Notes: a model not told the origin generated them from the sequence alone. A stretch of 64,000 nucleotides of DNA from Paenibacillus harenae (GCF_030812415.1 NZ_JAUSST010000001.1:558001-622000); one strand, 5' to 3'. Shown: positions 1-9,003, counted from the stretch's first letter. Translations and numbers: made by a program.

Positions 1-503
1 GAGCTTTCTCCGCCTGGAGTACCCCCAGAACCCGTTCCCGTCTCCGGCTCGGAAATGATCGGCGTATTATCTTCCGGACCGACCTCGACATCGGTTCCGA
101 TCCCTTGCCGGATTAAGATAGCGTCGTTGGCGTTCATGCCCGGCAATTCGCCTGCAAGAAGGCTCTTCGGATCATTCGGGTTTATATCCGTTAATGCGCG
201 TATAAGAAATTTGCTGACTTGTTTGCTGGAAAGCGAGCCTGATTCGCTGCTGCTCCGGAATGCGGGCATCTCCATTTCTAGCATGTCCCCAAAAAAGCCG
301 CTAGATACGGTGGCTGCAAACCCTTTCATCGAATTGACAGGGTCGGCCGTTGACTGCTGATGGGCCATACCCGCCAACCCTATCAAAATAAAAAACAAAG
401 TCGAGCTAAATGAAAGAAGCGCGAAAGTACGCCCCGTTACCAGCAACTGCCTAACCCTCCGGCTTTCTCTTCCGAAATCCAGCAGCATGATCGATCGTTT
501 CAT
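1..503 (-). CDS. spoIIP: Stage II sporulation protein P, N-terminal part (cut by window edge)
   Basis: SpoIIP is a peptidoglycan amidase/endopeptidase that works with SpoIID and SpoIIM in engulfment of the forespore. The minus-strand frame is open from the start to position 1, so only about 167 residues are visible. The start at 503 (MKRSIMLLDF) has GGGAGG nine bases upstream; an in-frame ATG at 512 sits directly on that site and is unlikely. One membrane segment (about residues 25-47, ALLSFSSTLFFILIGLAG) precedes an outer domain with FLIRALTDINPNDPKSLL, a segment typical of the SpoIIP N-terminal region. The catalytic amidase domain lies outside the window. It follows gpr on the same strand as in Bacillus, but a terminator separates the two here. 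The assignment rests on remembered family sequence and gene order. Confidence 0.85.
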   Translation of the reverse strand, partial: MKRSIMLLDFGRESRRVRQLLVTGRTFALLSFSSTLFFILIGLAGMAHQQSTADPVNSMKGFAATVSSGFFGDMLEMEMPAFRSSSESGSLSSKQVSKFLIRALTDINPNDPKSLLAGELPGMNANDAILIRQGIGTDVEVGPEDNTPIISEPETGTGSGGTPGGES

Positions 504-634
504 TGTTTCCATACCTCCCGCCTAAGTTTCCGCAAGCTACTATTAATCTATGAGCGCTGCAAAGTTCATAGAACCAATAGAACATACGAATTCACAATCT
601 CATAGAGTTGGATTGGGAGAGTACGGTAGCATGC

Positions 635-677
635 AAAAAAAAAGCGACGCCCCAACATTTAAGCTGGAACGTCGCTT
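635..677 (-). terminator. Terminator after gpr
   Basis: Read on the minus strand, AAGCGACG (677-670) pairs with CGTCGCTT (649-642) and is followed by a run of T. It lies eight bases after the gpr stop and separates gpr from spoIIP. Confidence 0.85.
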
Positions 678-684
678 GTACGGT

Positions 685-1689
685 TTAATGCGTGTAAGCC
701 GCCACATTATCCGTATCCACCGCGTCATGAAGCGAAGCGTTAAGACCGCTGGCGATAATGTTGGCAATATCCTCGATAAACTGGTCGATTTCCTTCGGCG
801 TTACGAGCAGATCATGACCTAGCGGACTCAGAACTTCGCGAACGAGCTGCAGACGTTCCTGTTCGGCCATCTGGTTCATTAAACCAAAAATATGATTGGT
901 ATCGCCCTTCTGCGTCTCGATATGGGTTCTCATCATCTCGATCGTATTGTTGACGATGGTCGAGGCGTATACAACGGTCGGTACGCCGATGGCAATAACC
1001 GGCACGCCCAATATTTCCTTTGTCAGCCCTTTGCGCTTATTGCCTATGCCTGAGCCGGGATGTATGCCGGTGTCCGCTATCTGAATCGTCGTATTTACGC
1101 GTTCGATCGCTTTGGACGCTAGCGCGTCAATCGCAATAATGAGATCCGGCTTCGATCGCTCCACGATCCCTTGCACGATCTCGCTCGATTCGATACCCGT
1201 AATCCCGAGCACGCCTGGCGCTATCGCGCTGACGGGACGATAGCCTGGCGCGACTTGATCGGGCATGAGCTCGAAATAATGGCGAGTAACCATCACGTTC
1301 TCCACGACGAGCGGGCCGAGCGCATCTGGCGTGACGTTCCAGTTGCCCAGACCGACGATCAGTATTTTGGCCATTTTGTTAATACCAAGCCGCTCGAGAA
1401 ATTTCTCGAAATGTTTGGCGAAAGCCGTTGCGACGCGGTCCTGCAGCTCTGTGTCCTGATTGCGCAGCTCAGGCACCTCGATCGTTACGTATTGGCCCTG
1501 TATCTTGCCAATCGCCTGCGAGCCCTGCTCGTTTTGCACATGCAGCTGCGTGATCGTGATTCCGTTATCCTCCGTCACCTCCGAGACTATGCCCGGGATC
1601 GGCCCGCCGCCAGGCGTCTCCGCCATTTCTTTCGCTTCCAAAGCCAAGTCGGTCCGAATATTGAATTGCTGCAAGTCAAGCTCACTCAT
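685..1689 (-). CDS. gpr: GPR germination endopeptidase
   Basis: GPR starts degradation of small acid-soluble spore proteins during germination. The 334-residue length fits the family. The N-terminus carries the self-processing site FNIRTDLALEA, which in Bacillus megaterium is cut after the Asp of RTD; here that is Asp14. The two aspartates implicated in catalysis in B. megaterium (D127, D193) correspond by a constant offset to D122 (NVTPDALGP) and D188 (IAIDAL) here. The HPGSGIGNKRKG segment is also conserved. The start at 1689 has AAGGGAG at suitable spacing. It is divergent from rpsT across about 210 bases. Expression is expected in the forespore (sigma F/G family knowledge), but I could not identify a clear sporulation promoter. 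Confidence 0.95.
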   Translation of the reverse strand: MSELDLQQFNIRTDLALEAKEMAETPGGGPIPGIVSEVTEDNGITITQLHVQNEQGSQAIGKIQGQYVTIEVPELRNQDTELQDRVATAFAKHFEKFLERLGINKMAKILIVGLGNWNVTPDALGPLVVENVMVTRHYFELMPDQVAPGYRPVSAIAPGVLGITGIESSEIVQGIVERSKPDLIIAIDALASKAIERVNTTIQIADTGIHPGSGIGNKRKGLTKEILGVPVIAIGVPTVVYASTIVNNTIEMMRTHIETQKGDTNHIFGLMNQMAEQERLQLVREVLSPLGHDLLVTPKEIDQFIEDIANIIASGLNASLHDAVDTDNVAAYTH

Positions 1690-1899
1690 TATGCTATTGC
1701 TCCCTTCATGCGTACATATGTCCTTTCGTTATTGTTTGCAAGGCGGTCGATTTCATACTTTTGATTTCAATGACGGCATCTTGTATCCAGCCAGACTGCC
1801 CATTGGTTACTATTGCTTTTTGATAACCTGCATGGTAATATATTTTAAGTTGTGTTGTCTAGATTTTTACCGTTGTAAACAGTTTAGGAGGTGAATTCC

Positions 1900-2172
1900 A
1901 TGCCAAACATTAAATCCGCAATTAAACGCGTCAAAACAAGCGAAAAACGCCGTGCTTTGAACGCATCCCAAAAATCCGCACTTCGTTCGGCCGTTAAATC
2001 TGCTGACCAAGCTATTGCTGGCACTGACGTTAACGCAGCTAAAGCTGCTTTGATCACTGCTACCAAAAAATTGGACAAAGCAGCTACGAAAGGCCTGATT
2101 CATAAAAATGCGGCTTCCCGCAAAAAATCGCGCCTTGCTAAAAAGCTCAATGCCTTGTCGGCACAAGCTTAA
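1900..2172 (+). CDS. rpsT: 30S ribosomal protein S20
   Basis: Primary 16S rRNA-binding protein of the small subunit. It is 90 residues long, lysine/alanine rich, and starts [18 protein letters not shown], the usual S20 N-terminus. AGGAGGTG at 1886-1893 with ATG at 1900 decides the start; a GTG at 1891 is part of the ribosome site itself and should not be used. Upstream, a weak sigma-A-like promoter may lie at about 1813-1842 (TTGCTT, then TAATAT after 18 bases), but I am not sure of it. A good terminator follows, so it is probably monocistronic. The position next to holA, pointing toward it, is usual in Firmicutes. Confidence 0.97.
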   Translation: MPNIKSAIKRVKTSEKRRALNASQKSALRSAVKSADQAIAGTDVNAAKAALITATKKLDKAATKGLIHKNAASRKKSRLAKKLNALSAQA

Positions 2173-2189
2173 TAACAGCAACCCAAACG

Positions 2190-2228
2190 GCTTCATCGTT
2201 CGCCTCGCGAATGGTGAAGCGTTTTTTT
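2190..2228 (+). terminator. rpsT terminator
   Basis: A 14-base arm at 2190-2203 pairs with 2207-2220, with two G-T pairs and a three-base loop, and is followed by seven T (2222-2228). Confidence 0.9.
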
Positions 2229-2281
2229 GCGTTTCATTCGCATTGAAAAAAAAGAGCAGCAGCGATGCCGCTATAACGCGG

Positions 2282-3337
2282 TTACGCTCTCTGCTCCAGT
2301 CCTAATGATAATAAGTACAGCTCTAGCCCTAACGTCTTGTCGATCGCACCGGTCTTCATCTTATAGTCGAGATCCGCAAGCGACGCCAGCAGCTGGCCAA
2401 GTCTTGCCGTTTGGAACTTGCGGCTCTTCTCCGCCGACAGCTTCACCGCATAAGGATGCAAACCGAGCTGACCGGCCATCTGCTGCGGCGAATATTGATG
2501 CTGCTCCAGCTCCTTGATCTGCAGCATGATCCGAAGCTGCCTTGCGATGAGCGCCGCTATCTTGATCGGTTCTTCGCGTCTGACAAGCAGCTCGCGATAC
2601 ATGCGCAGCGCACGGTCGATTCGCAACTCCGCGATGGCCTCGATAAGGGCGAAGACGTCCTCCTCTACTGTTGCGGCCGTTAGAATCGAAGCTTCCTCCG
2701 CCGTAATGACGCCTCCCGTTCCCGCATGCAGACAAAGCTTGTCTACCTCCTGTGCCAGCTGCTGCATATTGGCGCCCGTGCGCATGAAGAGAAGATCGGC
2801 CGCTGCGGACTCCAAGATCCTCTGCTGCTCCGCCGCTCGCTTCATCATCCATTGCTTCAATTGCGCGGCATCAAGCTCAGGAAAGGCTAGAAGCGAGTGA
2901 CGATCCTTAAGCGTCTTCACGAGCTTGCGGCGTTCATCCAGCTTCTCCGCATGGACGCTTACGACGATTATCGACGTCTCCGAAGGATTCTCTATATATT
3001 GCAATAGCTTCTCGGGTTTATGCTCAATCTTGCCGCCCTCTTTGCCGCCAGCGGCAAAGACATTCATGTCGCGCACAAGCACGAGCTTGCGCGGCACGAA
3101 GAAAGGCAGCGTCTCCGCTTCCAGAACCGCTTCCTCGATCGACGTCTCCGCCGTATCGAATTTGACAATGCCCAGCTCCCGCTCATCCGGCGTAAACAGC
3201 TTGTCCGATAACGTATCGATAAAATGCTGCAAGCGGTAACGGTCCTTGCCGTACAACACATAGATAGGCCTAAACCGGCCGCCCTTGATTTCCTTTAACG
3301 CTTCCTTTGGATCCAATGTATAACACCGCCATCCCAA
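2282..3337 (-). CDS. holA: DNA polymerase III subunit delta
   Basis: HolA opens the sliding clamp as part of the clamp-loader complex. The 351-residue protein has the family pattern: FRPIYVLYGKDRYRLQHF near the start, ETLPFFVPRKLVLVRD around residue 80, and a C-terminal all-helical domain ending LGLELYLLSLGL. The gene lies next to rpsT and close to comEC, the standard Firmicute location. The ATG at 3337 has no convincing ribosome site; TTG at 3316 (giving a protein starting MDPKEALKEI, as I remember for relatives) has GGCGG upstream and may be the true start. A non-coding stretch of about 350 bases separates it from the anti-sigma gene. Confidence 0.92.
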   Translation of the reverse strand: MGWRCYTLDPKEALKEIKGGRFRPIYVLYGKDRYRLQHFIDTLSDKLFTPDERELGIVKFDTAETSIEEAVLEAETLPFFVPRKLVLVRDMNVFAAGGKEGGKIEHKPEKLLQYIENPSETSIIVVSVHAEKLDERRKLVKTLKDRHSLLAFPELDAAQLKQWMMKRAAEQQRILESAAADLLFMRTGANMQQLAQEVDKLCLHAGTGGVITAEEASILTAATVEEDVFALIEAIAELRIDRALRMYRELLVRREEPIKIAALIARQLRIMLQIKELEQHQYSPQQMAGQLGLHPYAVKLSAEKSRKFQTARLGQLLASLADLDYKMKTGAIDKTLGLELYLLSLGLEQRA

Positions 3338-3380
3338 TGATGTTCCAATACCGCTGATCTGCTGACTCTAATCTACAAAA

Positions 3381-3550
3381 TAGACGGCAACAAAGGGATG
3401 TGCCGTATAAAGGCTACATCCCTTTGTCCAAGATAAGGAGCTTACTGGTGAAGCAAACAGCGCTTATCTTTCACGTGACCCGGCTTCCTGACTGTTTCCG
3501 GTAGCGCTGCCCCGTTAACAGTCAGACCGGTCCAGCTTGCCGAACATCTA
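3381..3550 (-). ncRNA. Candidate structured RNA in a 356-base non-coding stretch
   Basis: No gene occupies 3338-3693. Read on the minus strand the segment can fold into three successive hairpins: 3532-3477 (GACC and CTGACTGTT arms with matching partners), 3470-3430 (AAGATAAG with CTTATCTT), and 3426-3390 (CAAAGGGATGT with ACATCCCTTTG). They are enclosed by a short closing helix, TAGA and CGGC at 3550-3539 with GCCGTCTA at 3388-3381. TATAGTATAAG just upstream (about 3645) could be a -10 box. I recognise no known RNA family. It might be a leader of holA, a separate small RNA, or only a set of processing/termination hairpins. Confidence 0.35.
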
Positions 3551-3693
3551 TATAAACAGCCGCAGGCAGGTCCATGGTACCGCCCTACGGTTGGTCATAC
3601 GTTCGTCATGCTCTCGCCTGCTTGCAATGGTTGCTCGTTACTTATACTATACGCAAAGCCGCGGGAGAGTGTGCGAATACCCGCAAATTAATG

Positions 3694-4767
3694 CTAAGCC
3701 TTCGTATCGATGCCCGCTTTCACGTCAATTACGTATTTCTCGATCGCGCCTTGTTCCAATTGCACTTCGTAATTCAGCACCGTATTGTCGTCCGACCACA
3801 CTAGCTGAGCTAGCTTACCATTCTTGCGGTCCGTCTCGACGAGCAGCGATTGATCCGCCACATTGTATATTTTCACCTGAAACCCTTCCGCGATTGCCTG
3901 CATTTCGCCATTCGGAGAGACAACGGCGATCGTAGCCGGCACATCGCTCATAATGCCTTGATAGCCGGGCGTCGATGGGAGGCTTCCTTCCGATGGAGCT
4001 TCAGTGCCTCCGAACCCGCTGCTCGAACCATTATCCGTTGCATCCGTCGTCTCCGTCTCCGGATCGGACGCAGGTTCTTCTGCCTTGCCGACCTCGCCTG
4101 CGCCGGTCGCCATGTCCGGATCTACGCGATTACCATCCGAAGAATTTCCGCTCTGGTCCTGCGAACCGATGGTAGGCTGTCCACCTCCATCCGAACCGTT
4201 CTTCGATTCGGTGTCAGCACCGGCGTCCGGCGCGGCCTGATGCGCCTTGGGCTCTAAATTGGCCTTCAAGCGTACGTCGGCCTCCTGTTCGACCATCATA
4301 TCGGTAACCGCTTCATTGGCGCTTAACGACTTCCCGCTATCGGCGCTATCGAAGCTTGGTCCGATGCCTGCGTTATAGCTTATAATAAACAAGCCGGAAA
4401 CGACCGCCGCTGCTATAAGTCCGCCCATAACGCGCAATGACGGGAAGCGGCGGCTTCGAGCCGCACGACGTACAGGAATGAGTTCCCGCACCGTTTCATT
4501 GGCGTCCACGTCTTGTTCAGTCTCGCTTCCGCCTCGTCCGTCAAGTTCCAAACGCCGCAGCTCCGGCAAAATCGCATCGACCAAGCTGTAACTCGGAACA
4601 ACCTTAGGCAAACTAGTAAGATCGGCGGACAGCATTTGAAGTCTATCATACATTGCTGCGCAGTCCGGACAATGTCTTGTATGATTCATCAAGACGCTGT
4701 ACTCGCTCTCGTCGAGATCGCCGTCTAGCTGCCTTTGCATCAATTCCATCACCTCTTGACAATTCAT
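3694..4767 (-). CDS. Membrane anti-sigma factor with zinc-finger domain (RsiW-like)
   Basis: Presumed to hold the sigma factor encoded just upstream at the membrane until a stress signal triggers proteolysis. The N-terminus has the anti-sigma zinc motif H29-x3-C33-x2-C36. One membrane segment lies at about residues 112-132. The outer part is long, Asp/Glu/Ser/Gly-rich and low in complexity (about 150-270), then ends in a possible small beta domain with SPNGEMQAIAEG and LVWSDDNTVLNYEV. At 357 residues it is longer than the B. subtilis RsiW (about 208). The ATG overlaps the sigma-factor stop by four bases (ATGA), giving translational coupling. The ligand or stress it senses cannot be read from sequence. 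Confidence 0.85.
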   Translation of the reverse strand: MNCQEVMELMQRQLDGDLDESEYSVLMNHTRHCPDCAAMYDRLQMLSADLTSLPKVVPSYSLVDAILPELRRLELDGRGGSETEQDVDANETVRELIPVRRAARSRRFPSLRVMGGLIAAAVVSGLFIISYNAGIGPSFDSADSGKSLSANEAVTDMMVEQEADVRLKANLEPKAHQAAPDAGADTESKNGSDGGGQPTIGSQDQSGNSSDGNRVDPDMATGAGEVGKAEEPASDPETETTDATDNGSSSGFGGTEAPSEGSLPSTPGYQGIMSDVPATIAVVSPNGEMQAIAEGFQVKIYNVADQSLLVETDRKNGKLAQLVWSDDNTVLNYEVQLEQGAIEKYVIDVKAGIDTKA

Positions 4768-5312
4768 CCCCGGACACCACCTTTCTGATATTCATGGAGT
4801 AAAGTTTGCAGTTGCTGCCTAGCTCTAAACAAATAAGACTTTACCGTGTTGAGCGGCAAATCGAGTGAATCGGCAATTTCGTTGTAAGAAAAATCTTGCA
4901 AGTAACGAAGCACGACGACTGCCCGATGATGCTCGGGTAGCTTGTCGATCGCGGAGCGTATGTCTTGAACCGCATAGGCGGTCATTACCTCGTCCTCCAC
5001 GTTCTGCTTCTCATGAAAAACCATTTCATGCTCGTCGATCGAAACCGTCGGCTTGTTCCTTCGGAATTTGTCTATGCAAATATTCGTTACTATCCGTTGA
5101 ATCCATGTTTTGAACTGCGCCTTCTCTTCGTAAGAGCCGATCTTCGTATAGATGCGTATAAGGGCCTCCTGGGCCGCATCCATAGCGTCCTGCTCGTTAT
5201 TCAATATATAATAGGCTGTCCGATAAACATGGGTTTCAATCTCGCGCAATAGAGTGATTAAAGCATCGCGATCTCCCGACTGAGCGGCTCGTATGAGGTC
5301 CGGCTCCACCAC
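4764..5312 (-). CDS. ECF sigma-70 factor (SigW-like)
   Basis: Extracytoplasmic-function sigma factor of 182 residues. Region 2 is visible as NNEQDAMDAAQEALIRIY and FKTWIQRIVTNICIDKFRR, and region 4 as LPEHHRAVVVLRYLQDFSY followed by the helix-turn-helix NEIADSLDLPLNTVKSYL. The start is GTG (two consecutive GTG codons at 5312 and 5309) with GAGAGGGGG upstream. It is co-transcribed with its membrane anti-sigma factor. A promoter with ECF spacing directly upstream suggests positive autoregulation. It is closest in feel to SigW, but I do not claim orthology. Confidence 0.92.
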   Translation of the reverse strand: MVEPDLIRAAQSGDRDALITLLREIETHVYRTAYYILNNEQDAMDAAQEALIRIYTKIGSYEEKAQFKTWIQRIVTNICIDKFRRNKPTVSIDEHEMVFHEKQNVEDEVMTAYAVQDIRSAIDKLPEHHRAVVVLRYLQDFSYNEIADSLDLPLNTVKSYLFRARQQLQTLLHEYQKGGVRG

Positions 5313-5341
5313 GAAGGATCCCCCTCTCTTGCAACCTCTCT

Positions 5342-5368
5342 GACGAGGCGGTTGCCTTAAAAGTTGCA
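5342..5368 (-). promoter_or_regulatory. Putative ECF-type autoregulatory promoter
   Basis: On the minus strand TGCAAC (5368-5363), a T-rich start to the spacer, 17 bases, and CGTC (5345-5342) match the AAC/CGT pattern of ECF promoters. It lies 30 bases upstream of the sigma-factor start. The rest of 5313-5673 holds the comEC terminator and AT-rich sequence with no gene I can support. Confidence 0.6.
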
Positions 5369-5593
5369 GATTTTTTTTAAAAATTCCAAGAATTTATACG
5401 TTTCACTGTTAGATAGCGAAGAATTCACTGCGAAAAGCTTGCTTTTGCCGCCTGAGGACAACGTCAGACGTTACTCTAGTTTATATACTAAGTTATTTCG
5501 GGAAAGTTTCATGACAGACAACTCCACATTAAAGGATACCAAATATTCGATATCCCGTATATAGAAAAGCGATGATCCGTTAGTAATTGTAAA

Positions 5594-5625
5594 CGAAAAA
5601 TAGCCCTCGGCTCATTGAGCGGGGC
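5594..5625 (-). terminator. Terminator after comEC
   Basis: Read on the minus strand, GCCC and GCTCA pair with TGAGC and GGGC, followed by TTTTT. A second 9-bp hairpin without T-run (TAGCGGCTA with TAGCCGCTA, 5640-5677) overlaps the comEC stop. Confidence 0.75.
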
Positions 5626-5673
5626 GATTGCTTAGACCGATAGCGGCTATGCATTCAGTGATTGGCTTAGCCG

Positions 5674-8340
5674 CTAGCTTCTAATAAGCAGTCCATGTCG
5701 AGATACCGAGAAGGAAACCTCTCCGTCCACGTCCGTTCGCCATAAACGGACGCCCGCGGAATCCAGTCTTGCAAGCACGTCCGGATGCGGATGACCGTAG
5801 CTGTTCGTCGCGCCTACCGATGCCACCGCTCCCATCGGTCGCCAATAATCAAGCCACTCCTTGCTTGTCGAATACCTGCTGCCATGATGGGCAACCTTCA
5901 ACACCGCGGCATGACCGAAAAGCTTAATTGCTTCCGGTGTGTCTTGTAAACGGTCGATTATCGCTTGCTCCGTCACTGTATTAATGTCGCCGGACAGTAC
6001 GAATAGCTGATCGTAGAGCCGAAGCGCCAGGACGACGCTAATTTCATTTTGCTCCTGCCCGAGAACGATGTCATTCTTAACCGCCCGAGGCGGCCATAAT
6101 ACTTGAACATTCGTATTCGCATCCATATCCATCTTCATTCCCGCATGTACCGCGTACATCGGAATACGCTTGGCAAGCGCCGTTCGGATAAGCTCCTGAG
6201 CATCCTCGGCTTGCTTCACGGTCCCGTTCCACCATATGCTCTTGACCGGAATCGATTCCACCACCGCCTGCAGCCCTCGAATATGATCGCTATCGAGATG
6301 TGTAATGACGAGCGCGTCAATCTCGCGGACGCCTCGTTTCATTAGGAGAGGCACGAGCAGCTTCCGCCCCACTTCGAAAGGATCGCTTCTTGCGCGCCAC
6401 TCTTCTCCGGGCTTCGCGAACGTTAACGTACCGCCGCCGTCGATGAGCAGATGTTTGCCTTCCGGCGTCCTTATATGTATGGCATCGCCTTGCCAGACAT
6501 CAATAACGCTGACTATCGCCTTGTTATCCCAGCGATTCGGCTCGTACGCCCAGAATAGAAGGATGCCGAAGATGGAGAGCAAGATTAGCGGTATTAATGT
6601 TTTTTTATACGAAAAACCGTTATGCTGATCGCCTTCCTTCGCCGGTAGATCAAAACGCTGGCGCAATTCGGCCAACGGATCAGGCCATTCGGCTGCATCT
6701 TGGATCGGAAGGGGGATCGTTGGTGTGTCAAGCCGAGCCGCAGCCATCGTTGCCTGGACTTGGCCGGAGGCGGCATTGTCGTCGGCGGGATGGCCAGTCA
6801 CACGTTGATTAAGCCCATGAAACGTAATGCCAAGCGCAACCAGCCACGCAGCAACCCACCATAACGGCGGGCTTGCCCAGATCGTTCGCAGCATGTCCGC
6901 GGCGGCAAGCTTCTCGACAAGCGCGAACGTCCAGTCGTTAGCGTAATGCGATACATAGGCGAGCGCTTGTCCGCCACCCTCCCAGAAGGAACCGATTATT
7001 AACGCAACGGCGCCAATCGGCATAACGACAAAGCTGATAAGCGGGACGAGAATGAAATTGGCAGGCAGCGATAACAGATGAAGCTGATTAAAGTAATAGA
7101 TCGTTATCGGGAACGATACAAGCTGGGCAACTAGCGTAACCGCCGCGAGGTCGAGCAGCGGCTTGCCTCTTCGCCATTGCGGCATCGCCTTGCGCACGGG
7201 CGCCACGCCGACTATAAGACCGGCCGTGACGATGAAGGAGAGCTGGAAGCTTACATTCTCAAGGAAATACGGATCATAGATAAGCATAGCAAGCGCCGCG
7301 GCGGCCAGCAAATGCAACCCGTCCTTAAACTTGCCCATCCGTGCCGCAAGCAGTCCGAGTATCGCCATAATACCGGCACGCATGACAGACGGCGATGCGC
7401 CCGAAAGCAGGACGTATAGCGGCACGGCCAGCGTAAGCAACAGCAGCGTCCGCTCGCGCGTCAGTCTCGCGAGCCGCAGCATGGCTCCAAGCGCGTAGAG
7501 AAACACCGCGACGTGCAGGCCCGATATGGCCAATATATGTGTCAAGCCAAGACGCGAAAATTGCTGGAACTGCTCCGGGTCGAGGTCCTCGCGAATGCCG
7601 AGGACGAGACCCTTCATGTACCCGGACTGATCGGACGGGTACAGGGCGTTCATCCGTGCGCCGAGGCTGTCGCGCACGGCATCGACGCGGCCGAGCATAG
7701 CGGCCGCGCTCCAAGCAGGGCCAGCCGCCGCTTTGACGGAGGCGGCGCCCTTAGCCTTGAGCAGCCAGTGGATGCGCTGGCTGCGAAGGTAGCGGCGGTA
7801 GTCGAAGCCGCCGCTATTCGTCGCTTCGGCCGGCTGCGCCAGCTCGCCGGCAACGACGACGCGGTCGCCGCGCTTCCAGCCCGCGGCGACAGCTTGCTCC
7901 GGCTGCTCCGCCAGCCGCACCTGAACGAGCAGCCGCTCGCGCACCGCTCGCGGCGCCGCATCCCCCTTCACGCGCAGACGTTCCGTCCTGACGCGGAAGC
8001 TGACCCGGTCGCCGTCGATCCGGGCGACCGACACGATCACCCCCTCCGCCTCCGCTTCATAAGCGGCTCGCGGCCCTTCCGCCTGTGCGGCGGCCATCAG
8101 CTCCGGCAGCGCGGTTACGTTATGGGCATCCGCCCATAAACGCTCCCCTGCCGCAAGCCCCGCCGCCAACAGACAGGCGATCGCCAATCTCGGCGACGCC
8201 TTCCCGAACAGCACGCCGGCCGCGGCCATGAGCACGGCCGCCCCGCCCGCATACACCATGCCGCGCGGGCTAAGACCCGCCGCCGCCGCACTGCCGCCTA
8301 CATAACAGAGCACAAACCAAATAAGCGGCCTTCTGCTCAT
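5674..8340 (-). CDS. comEC: DNA uptake channel protein ComEC/Rec2
   Basis: ComEC forms the membrane channel that brings single-stranded DNA into competent cells. The 888-residue protein has an N-terminal soluble domain (DUF4131 type), a hydrophobic competence domain with many membrane segments (about 225-530, including SRLGLTHILAISGLHVA), and a C-terminal metallo-beta-lactamase domain. The metal motif THLDSDHIRG starts near residue 680 and HHGS near 817, so the nuclease-like site is intact. The ATG at 8340 is preferred because AGGGGG precedes it; the frame extends to 8382 but without a ribosome site. It is followed by a terminator and preceded by comEB across a hairpin. Base composition is GC-rich in the first third. 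Confidence 0.95.
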   Translation of the reverse strand: MSRRPLIWFVLCYVGGSAAAAGLSPRGMVYAGGAAVLMAAAGVLFGKASPRLAIACLLAAGLAAGERLWADAHNVTALPELMAAAQAEGPRAAYEAEAEGVIVSVARIDGDRVSFRVRTERLRVKGDAAPRAVRERLLVQVRLAEQPEQAVAAGWKRGDRVVVAGELAQPAEATNSGGFDYRRYLRSQRIHWLLKAKGAASVKAAAGPAWSAAAMLGRVDAVRDSLGARMNALYPSDQSGYMKGLVLGIREDLDPEQFQQFSRLGLTHILAISGLHVAVFLYALGAMLRLARLTRERTLLLLTLAVPLYVLLSGASPSVMRAGIMAILGLLAARMGKFKDGLHLLAAAALAMLIYDPYFLENVSFQLSFIVTAGLIVGVAPVRKAMPQWRRGKPLLDLAAVTLVAQLVSFPITIYYFNQLHLLSLPANFILVPLISFVVMPIGAVALIIGSFWEGGGQALAYVSHYANDWTFALVEKLAAADMLRTIWASPPLWWVAAWLVALGITFHGLNQRVTGHPADDNAASGQVQATMAAARLDTPTIPLPIQDAAEWPDPLAELRQRFDLPAKEGDQHNGFSYKKTLIPLILLSIFGILLFWAYEPNRWDNKAIVSVIDVWQGDAIHIRTPEGKHLLIDGGGTLTFAKPGEEWRARSDPFEVGRKLLVPLLMKRGVREIDALVITHLDSDHIRGLQAVVESIPVKSIWWNGTVKQAEDAQELIRTALAKRIPMYAVHAGMKMDMDANTNVQVLWPPRAVKNDIVLGQEQNEISVVLALRLYDQLFVLSGDINTVTEQAIIDRLQDTPEAIKLFGHAAVLKVAHHGSRYSTSKEWLDYWRPMGAVASVGATNSYGHPHPDVLARLDSAGVRLWRTDVDGEVSFSVSRHGLLIRS

Positions 8341-8383
8341 GCTTATATCCCCCTTCCCGCCTCGGTCGCAGCGAAATAGCACA

Positions 8384-8425
8384 AAGAACCCCCACCCTCA
8401 TCAAAAGATGCGAGCGGAGGTTCTT
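8384..8425 (-). other. Intergenic hairpin between comEB and comEC
   Basis: AAGAACCTCC pairs imperfectly with GGGGGTTCTT across a 20-base loop. The T content after it is weak, so it may act as a partial terminator or mRNA-stability element rather than a full stop. Confidence 0.55.
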
Positions 8426-8472
8426 CCTCTGCACTGCGATATGAATTTTAAGTTCAACGATCATGATCGATG

Positions 8473-9003
8473 CTACAACGTGATTTCCATCTGCGCTTGA
8501 GCGGGCGGGTCGAACTGATCCAAGCTGCGAAACACAATCCCCTTCTGCTCCATAAGCGCAGCGACCTTCTCGCTATCTTTAGGATAGCTTCGATGGTATA
8601 CGATCTCGACGATACCGCTATTGGCAAGCATATTCGCGCAAGTCCAGCACGGCTGGTCGGTAACGTAGACGATAGAGCCTTCCCGATCCGCACGGTCGGT
8701 GAACAAGAGCAGATTTTGCTCGGCGTGGATCGTCCGGATGCAGCGCTGCTTCTTCACGACCCGCTCCTTGCCGCCCTCGAGCTTCACCTCGATCTCTTCC
8801 GCGATCATGCAGCCGGCTTCCAGGCAATCATGCACTCCCATAGGAGCGCCGTTATACGCAGTTCCAAGCAGCTTCTTGCCCTGCACGAGCACGGCTCCGA
8901 CATGTCTCCTTGGGCAACGCGAGCGCGTTGACACCATATAGGCAATATCCATGAAATACGTGTCCCAGTCTTTGCGAACAGTTTCCTGCGTTTCCTTCAA
9001 CAT
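8473..9003 (-). CDS. comEB: ComE operon protein 2, dCMP deaminase family
   Basis: Zinc-dependent deoxycytidylate deaminase homologue, 176 residues, converting dCMP to dUMP. The zinc/proton-shuttle motif HAEQN and the PCWTC motif (PCxxC) are present, as is the N-terminal MDIAYMVSTRSRCPRRHVGAVLV typical of the family. In B. subtilis comEB lies in the comE operon but is not needed for transformation. AGGGAGAAGCTGAAC precedes the ATG. It is transcribed toward comEC. Confidence 0.95.
   Translation of the reverse strand: MLKETQETVRKDWDTYFMDIAYMVSTRSRCPRRHVGAVLVQGKKLLGTAYNGAPMGVHDCLEAGCMIAEEIEVKLEGGKERVVKKQRCIRTIHAEQNLLLFTDRADREGSIVYVTDQPCWTCANMLANSGIVEIVYHRSYPKDSEKVAALMEQKGIVFRSLDQFDPPAQAQMEITL

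Noticed and set aside
3571..3586. T-box-like AGGGCGGTACC on the minus strand upstream of holA
   Set aside because: The stem I elements and a specifier loop are missing, and no aminoacyl-tRNA or amino-acid gene follows. The true T-box in the window is before leuS.
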